Assembly: GCA_963734665.1 (NCBI GenBank)
Contig: CAVTIR010000004.1
Coordinates: 496,001 to 560,000, forward strand
Length of the DNA stretch: 64,000 nt
Direction: 5' to 3'
Source: Trebonia sp963734665
GTDB taxonomy: Bacteria > Actinomycetota > Actinomycetes > Streptosporangiales > Streptosporangiaceae
Shown here: positions 59,604-64,000 of the stretch, piece after piece
How positions within the stretch are numbered: the first letter of the stretch is position 1
Layout: every line of letters begins with the position of its first letter
The notes under the pieces: model-generated
Told to the model about the DNA's origin: nothing
Databases searched by the model: none
Seen by the model: only the letters and a program-made list of their open reading frames with translations
Position numbers and translations under genes: made by a program

Positions 59604-60983
59604 CTAGCCCTTGACCGACTTGGTGTAGTTCTGTGCCGAGGTCCGCAGTTCAGAGGTTGCGGGCACGTCGCCGATCGGCGCGATCAGGGTCGTGTCCGGC
59701 TCGGAAGCGCCGTCGGCCGCTCCGGATGGCACCCACAGCGAGCCGAGCGCCGAATAGGTGTCGCTGGTGTGGGTGGAGAGCCAGGAAGTCCACGACAGCG
59801 TCGGCGTCGGGACTGACGTCTCGGTCGATAGCGACCCGGTTCCCTTCACCCAGGCGGCGTAGTTCGACGGCTGCGAGAACAGCTGCAGCCACTCCAGGGC
59901 CAGCTTCTGGTGCTTGGCCCAGACAGGGACGGTCCAGGTGAGGTCGTCGGCGGTGGGAACCCGGTTCCAGGACGGGTTGTTGGTTCCGGGGAAGGCGAAG
60001 AAACCGAGCTTCAGCGACGGGTTGGCCGTCGTGATCGTGTTGCCGTCGTAGGAGCCGTCGATGAAGAACGGGTAATTGCTGGTGTTCACGGCCCACTCGC
60101 CGGGCGCGGTCTCCGCCGAGACGCCAGCGGCGTCGGGCTCGATGTACTGCATGACCTCCTCGTATTCCGCGGCGGCCTGCTCGTACACCGGGCTCGTCCA
60201 GTTCTCCGTGCCGTCCCAGAACGCCTTCGCGCGGTCCAGGCTGACGGTGCTCGCCTGGGTGGAGGGTGTGTCCTTCATGATGAGCTGGTTGTAGATGCCG
60301 GCGAACAGGATGTTCTGGTAACCGTCCTTGCCGGAGACGTACACACACGAGGTGCCGTGGGCCTTGAAGACCTTGCAGTCGTTCAGGAACGCGTTGAACG
60401 TGGTCGGGACCGACAGGCCGTACTTCGCCAGCAGGGACGGCTTGTACCACATGCCGCCGTTGTTGACGTACTCGGCGGCCACCGTGCCGTAGATGCCGCT
60501 CCCGTAGCCGGCCCCGGCCTCCTGGACGCTCGGGTTGTAGTACTTCATGAACGGCTCATTCGCCAGGTTCAGCAGCTGGTGCGAGGCGACGAGCGCCGCC
60601 ATGCCTGACACGGTGATGTGGGTGTACGAGGGCGCGTAGCCGGTCACGCTGGACGGGAACTGGGCGAGCAGGTCGACGTCATGGGACTCCTCCACGCTGT
60701 CCTCCAGCGTGTTCCAGCCGTTGCCCGCGGTCGGGGCCGTCTCCAGGGTGACGTGCACCCCGGGATGCTCCTTCTCGAAGAGCGTGTCGATCGTTTGCGT
60801 GTAGCTGACCGCGGCGGCGTTGGTCCACTCGACAATGGTCAGCGTGTCCGCGGAGCTGCCGCCACCGGAGCTGCAGGCCGCGAGCGCCGATGCGGCAAGC
60901 ACGGCCACGCCTAGCACGGACAGCGGGCGGAACAGGCGGCGCGGGGATCTTTCCGCCGGACGGCGGTAAGCCAAAATGCGCAT
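59604..60983 (-). CDS. Extracellular sugar-binding lipoprotein (CUT1 family)
   Basis: 459 residues. Arg-rich N-terminus, hydrophobic helix and lipobox ALAAC precede a short Gly/Ser linker. The mature part is a family-1 solute-binding protein (LTIVEWTNAAAVSYTQTIDTLFEKEHPGVHV, GTVAAEYVNNGGMWYKPSLLAKYG). GGAGG lies 7 bases before ATG 60983; codons further upstream are not used. First gene of the sugar-acid operon, divergent from the ROK regulator. Ligand unknown. Confidence 0.9.
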   Translation of the reverse strand: MRILAYRRPAERSPRRLFRPLSVLGVAVLAASALAACSSGGGSSADTLTIVEWTNAAAVSYTQTIDTLFEKEHPGVHVTLETAPTAGNGWNTLEDSVEESHDVDLLAQFPSSVTGYAPSYTHITVSGMAALVASHQLLNLANEPFMKYYNPSVQEAGAGYGSGIYGTVAAEYVNNGGMWYKPSLLAKYGLSVPTTFNAFLNDCKVFKAHGTSCVYVSGKDGYQNILFAGIYNQLIMKDTPSTQASTVSLDRAKAFWDGTENWTSPVYEQAAAEYEEVMQYIEPDAAGVSAETAPGEWAVNTSNYPFFIDGSYDGNTITTANPSLKLGFFAFPGTNNPSWNRVPTADDLTWTVPVWAKHQKLALEWLQLFSQPSNYAAWVKGTGSLSTETSVPTPTLSWTSWLSTHTSDTYSALGSLWVPSGAADGASEPDTTLIAPIGDVPATSELRTSAQNYTKSVKG

Positions 60984-61149
60984 GAGAAAACCTCCAGATG
61001 CGGACGTCGTCGATGGACGGCGGCGGGACGCACGCGACTGCGTTCCGCACTGACCTAGAGGCTGATCGGCAGTGTGCGACCAGTGAGATCCGTCTGTCAA
61101 TACTTTGGGTTATTTTGGTTTCTGTGACCGGGTTGTCAAGGATATTAAC

Positions 61150-61165
61150 TGACAATGAGCTGTCA
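61150..61165. promoter_or_regulatory. TGACA-N6-TGTCA dyad in the SBP/ROK divergent promoter
   Basis: Perfect 5-bp arms with a 6-base spacer, in the 400-bp region between divergent genes. A similar pair (TGACC...TGTCA) lies 25 bases upstream. Candidate operator for the ROK regulator. Confidence 0.5.
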
Positions 61166-61263
61166 TCCGATCGACACTGGTCCGACAGAAAAGTGGCATC
61201 GTAGCAAGTCACAGGCCGAGCTAGTCCTCTTTTCAGGAAATTCCGGTCAATCACTTGCCTTAA

Positions 61264-61291
61264 TGACACTCATGGTTTTACATGAATGTCA
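61264..61291. promoter_or_regulatory. 11-bp inverted repeat in the SBP/ROK divergent promoter
   Basis: TGACACTCATG-6 nt-CATGAATGTCA matches at 10 of 11 paired positions and carries the same TGACA/TGTCA ends as the dyad at 61150. It sits nearer the ROK gene. Two matching sites in one divergent promoter are a good operator candidate. Confidence 0.6.
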
Positions 61292-61378
61292 CCTAACATC
61301 GACCTAGTGGCCCTGACCTGCGGGACTGACACCGCGCGACCGGTGTCCCGCCAGCCCTACTGCCTTGGAGGTGCGCCT

Positions 61379-61411
61379 ATGCCGCACAAACGACGGTTTC
61401 ATGCCGGATGA
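61379..61411 (+). CDS. 10-codon upstream ORF overlapping the ROK gene start
   Basis: ATG 61379 has the best ribosome site in the region (GGAGG, 7 bases). Its frame reads MPHKRRFHAG and stops at 61411, 10 bases past the ATG 61401 of the ROK frame. It would deliver ribosomes to that ATG by stop-start coupling or limit its translation. An alternative is that the ROK protein starts further upstream in its own frame at GTG 61371 or TTG 61365. Confidence 0.4.
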   Translation: MPHKRRFHAG

Positions 61412-63569
61412 TTCTGAGCGGCTAGGCCGCTGGGCGGCGGGCGATGACCCACTGGCGTTGCGTGCCTCGATCGTCCTGCTCGCGCTCGACGGTCTTCGCA
61501 ACTCCGACATCTCCCGCCGCCTCGGCGTGTCCCGGCAGACCGTCGGAACGTGGCGGCAGCGCTACGCTGCCGACGGGGCCGACGGTCTGCGGGACCGGCC
61601 GCATCCGGGGCGGCCCCGCACGGTCGACGAGGCCGACATCGTGGTCCGGGCCCTGCTGGCCCCGACCGAGCGCCGGTCCGCACGCGCGCTTGCCCGCGAT
61701 TGCGGGGTGTCGCACGCGCTGGTGGCAGACATCAGGCAACGCTGGCGCCTGACATCGGATCGCGCCTCGGTTCCGGTCATACCGGCGCGGCCGACGCTGC
61801 CCGACGGAGAGATCTGGGTGCTCGGCCTTTACCACGACGGACGGTGCACCGTCATGCTGCTCGGCAGCCGTCCCCAGCGGTCGACGGCTCTCATCGCCGG
61901 GGCGATCGACCCCGGCACCCTCGACGCGGTCGGCGTGGCGCTGACCATAGCCAGCGAGTGTGCACAGACCGCGACGGAGGACCGATTCGACGCCTTCCTT
62001 CTCGAGTCACGCCGCCACCCGAACGTCCGGCTGCACGCCGTGACACTCCAGAACGCGGATGGTGGTACCGGGCTGGCTGAGCGGTGCGCCCGCGCGGGCG
62101 TGACCCACCACCTGATACCCGCCCGCAGCACCTGGTGGTCGTTCGCGCGCGCGGCCATCGGCATCGACAGCGTGCAGCACCCGGAAACCTCACAGCGCGT
62201 CCACCTAGACCTGGCCTCGGCGCTCACCAGGTACGCCGCGATGCGCGAGCCTCGCCTGATGCCGGTGTGCTGGCTACGGGAATCCCTTCCCTCGAGGAAC
62301 GACCCACCCGCCCGGTTCGCGGCGGCGCGCAGGTCCGGCAGCGGAGGCGGCGCCAACCAGATCGATCTCGGGTCATTCAACGAATGCGTCGTGATAGAGA
62401 CCGTCCGGCTGGCCGGCTCCATCACCCGCGGTGAGATCTCCGAGCGGACCCAGCTCACGCAGCAATCCGTGTCACGAATCACGCGGTCGCTGCTCGCCCG
62501 CGGCTTGCTAATAGAGGACCGGCACCGGTATTCCACGGCCGGCAAGCCGCGGACACCCGTACGGCTGCGCGACGACGCCGCGCACGCCCTGGGGATCCAC
62601 CTTGATCCCGAGGTGCTGACCGCGGTCGTGGTCGACCTGTCCGGCTCGATCGTCGCGAGTCACAGCGAGCCGATCACCGCTCATCCGCTCATCGACCAGG
62701 TGACCGGCCTCGGCGAACGAGTGCTCTTGACCGCCGGGCGGAGCGTCAGCGACGACACGTTCCTCGGCATCGGGGTGGCGACCCCCGGTCCAGTGGATAC
62801 CGCGTCCGGCACGATACTCGACCCGCCGCTGATGGCGGCCTGGCGTGACGTGCCACTGCTGTCCCTGCTGGAGAAGCGGTTCACCTGCCCGATCGTTATC
62901 GAGAAGGACTGCACCGCCGCGGCCATCGGCGAGCGGTGGATCGGGCGGGACCGCCGGGCCCGCGATTTCGTGTACCTCTACCTGGGGACCGGCGTGGGAT
63001 CCGGGCTGTTCCTTAACGGTGACGTCTACCGCGGCCTCACCGCGAACGCGGGCGAGTTCGGGCAGCTATGCGCGATCGCGCTCGGCCGCGTCGACTCCGA
63101 CGGCAAGCCCGAGATCCTGCCCGAGTGCAATCCGGTGGCCTCGGTTCCGGCGCTGGTGCAACGCTCGGCACCGGTTCCGCCCGGCCGCGCCATCCCCGGC
63201 GATCCCAGTGCCGCCTACCACGCCGCCTGCGCGGCGGCCGCCGCGGGTGATCGCGCTCCGGCGGGCAGCCGCGCGGCGGCGGCCGTGCGGCAGGTCGCCG
63301 CGGCCATCGGACAGGGCGCGGTCGGCATGGTCGACCTGCTCGACGTGGGCCTAGTCGTGGTCGGCGGACCGTTCTGCACCAACGCGGTCGCGGACCTGTA
63401 CCTCACCGAGATTGAACGGATGGTCAACGCCTTCCCGACCGCGCGCAGGATGCGGCGGGTCATCGTCGAGCGCTCGGTCAACAGTCAGGAAGCGGCGGCG
63501 GTCGGCGCGGCCTCGACGATCTTCCACGCCACCTTCACTCCCCGGCTCCGCGGCGGCGGTGGCGGGTGA
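61401..63569 (+). CDS. ROK-family regulator fused to an IS630-type transposase DNA-binding region
   Basis: About 722 residues in three parts. Residues ~15-110 are an IS630/homeodomain-like HTH pair: LRASIVLLALDGLRNSDISRRLGVS, WRQRYAADGADGLRDRPHPGRPRT, and a second HTH (SARALARDCGVSHALVADI). Residues ~125-310 resemble a decayed transposase catalytic domain without recognisable DDE acids. Residues ~325-722 are a full ROK repressor: winged HTH (GEISERTQLTQQSVSRITRSLLARGLL) and sugar-kinase fold (GTGVGSGLFLNG, NAGEFGQ). The Zn motif of ROK proteins (Cys-x-Cys-G) is missing. It is divergent from the sugar-acid operon and its stop overlaps the next gene. Probably senses a sugar intermediate; the extra HTH may bind a second site. 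Confidence 0.8.
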   Translation: MPDDSERLGRWAAGDDPLALRASIVLLALDGLRNSDISRRLGVSRQTVGTWRQRYAADGADGLRDRPHPGRPRTVDEADIVVRALLAPTERRSARALARDCGVSHALVADIRQRWRLTSDRASVPVIPARPTLPDGEIWVLGLYHDGRCTVMLLGSRPQRSTALIAGAIDPGTLDAVGVALTIASECAQTATEDRFDAFLLESRRHPNVRLHAVTLQNADGGTGLAERCARAGVTHHLIPARSTWWSFARAAIGIDSVQHPETSQRVHLDLASALTRYAAMREPRLMPVCWLRESLPSRNDPPARFAAARRSGSGGGANQIDLGSFNECVVIETVRLAGSITRGEISERTQLTQQSVSRITRSLLARGLLIEDRHRYSTAGKPRTPVRLRDDAAHALGIHLDPEVLTAVVVDLSGSIVASHSEPITAHPLIDQVTGLGERVLLTAGRSVSDDTFLGIGVATPGPVDTASGTILDPPLMAAWRDVPLLSLLEKRFTCPIVIEKDCTAAAIGERWIGRDRRARDFVYLYLGTGVGSGLFLNGDVYRGLTANAGEFGQLCAIALGRVDSDGKPEILPECNPVASVPALVQRSAPVPPGRAIPGDPSAAYHAACAAAAAGDRAPAGSRAAAAVRQVAAAIGQGAVGMVDLLDVGLVVVGGPFCTNAVADLYLTEIERMVNAFPTARRMRRVIVERSVNSQEAAAVGAASTIFHATFTPRLRGGGGG

Positions 63570-64000
63570 ACGCGCCGAGCGTGGTGCTGGCCATGGGCAC
63601 CGAGGTCGCGGGCCGGCTGCTCGGCGACGACGGACTGGCCCGGCTGATGGCTGTCGCCAACGTCCGCCCAGGCCTGGTGGTGCATGACTTCGCCGACCCG
63701 GCCGCCCGAGAGCCGCTGCTGGAGGCGGAGGTGCTGCTCACCCACTGGGGGTGCCCGGTGCTCGACGCCGACGCGCTGACCCTGATGCCGCGGCTGCGCG
63801 CGGTGGTGCACGCGGCAGGCTCGGTGAAGAACCTGGTCACCGACGCCTGCTGGGAGCGCGGGCTGCGCGTTTCCTCCGCGGCCTGGGTCAACGCGCTGCC
63901 GGTAGCCGAGTACACCCTCGCGGCGATCCTGATGGCGAACAAGCAGGTACTGCGGTTCCGCGAGCACTACCGGGCCGAGCGCGGCAGCCGGACGGACTGG
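63566..64000 (+). CDS. D-2-hydroxyacid dehydrogenase, 5' part (runs off the window)
   Basis: 145 codons are visible, open to the window end. The N-terminal catalytic half is present: EVLLTHWGCPVLDADALTLMPRLRAVVHAAGSVKNLV followed by VAEYTLAAILMANKQVL. This is the layout of phosphoglycerate/2-hydroxyacid dehydrogenases; the NAD domain lies beyond the edge. GTG 63566 overlaps the ROK stop (GTGA). With the neighbouring lactonase/KDG genes a sugar-acid or 2-keto-acid reductase role is plausible. Confidence 0.85.
   Translation, partial: MNAPSVVLAMGTEVAGRLLGDDGLARLMAVANVRPGLVVHDFADPAAREPLLEAEVLLTHWGCPVLDADALTLMPRLRAVVHAAGSVKNLVTDACWERGLRVSSAAWVNALPVAEYTLAAILMANKQVLRFREHYRAERGSRTDW

Overview
The window looks like chromosome of a high-GC actinomycete (Streptosporangiales/Streptomyces-like). 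GC is high throughout, GTG starts and 4-base ATGA/GTGA overlaps are common, and there are F420-type oxidoreductases, a cydA-B-C-D block and a LuxR (LAL) remnant. I could not name the species. No rRNA, tRNA, CRISPR array or intact insertion sequence was found.

Layout. 1-1.85 kb: 3' part of an AAA ATPase, a small antitoxin with a truncated PIN toxin, and a decayed second copy of the ATPase tail. 1.9-6.4 kb: formamidase-type amidase, UPF0145 protein, a DUF2231-Rieske membrane protein coupled to a second Rieske ferredoxin, and an alpha/beta hydrolase. 6.6-10.1 kb: LLM oxidoreductase, dihydropyrimidinase and N-carbamoyl-beta-alanine amidohydrolase (reductive pyrimidine catabolism), with an array of 21-bp palindromic repeats. 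10.2-13.4 kb: OsmC protein, an MFS-universal-stress-protein fusion, a small membrane protein. 13.5-18.8 kb: a selenocysteine formate dehydrogenase operon (alpha with in-frame UGA and SECIS, beta 4Fe-4S, NrfD-like membrane subunit). 19-21.2 kb: triple-GAF sensor kinase. 21.2-27.5 kb: cytochrome bd operon cydA-cydB-small ORF-cydD-cydC (minus strand). 27.9-31.9 kb: FAD monooxygenase and a TetR-ABC exporter operon. 32-39.6 kb: small regulators with their targets (LysR, MarR, quinone oxidoreductase, DHA2 efflux, second MarR), an HD protein, a histidine phosphatase and several gene remnants. 40-50.5 kb: a complete L-rhamnose uptake and catabolism locus (ABC importer, mutarotase, isomerase, bifunctional aldolase/dehydrogenase, kinase). 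50.6-52.5 kb: decayed genes. 52.5-64 kb: LacI regulator, serine hydrolase, then a sugar-acid locus (CUT1 ABC importer, lactonase, KDPG aldolase, KDG kinase) divergent from a ROK regulator and a 2-hydroxyacid dehydrogenase.

How the genes work together. The formate dehydrogenase would feed electrons to the quinone pool and cytochrome bd would oxidise quinol at low oxygen. The rhamnose locus takes L-rhamnose through rhamnulose and rhamnulose-1-phosphate to DHAP plus lactaldehyde. The 54.9-61 kb cluster imports a sugar or sugar acid and processes it through an Entner-Doudoroff-like lactone/KDG/KDPG route. A LacI-type half-site (TGAAACG) occurs both before the rhamnose ABC gene and before lacI, which links the two.

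Most unusual items: (i) the UGA/SECIS formate dehydrogenase, with a GGTCT-loop hairpin 18 nt after the UGA; (ii) a ROK repressor fused behind an IS630-type transposase DNA-binding region; (iii) a ~90-nt sequence element, 86% identical over 66 nt, repeated in the 5' leaders of cydA and of a small ORF/FAD monooxygenase unit, with a possible weaker relative before the formate dehydrogenase; (iv) tandem palindromic repeat arrays; and (v) an unusually large number of truncated or frameshifted genes between the intact operons.
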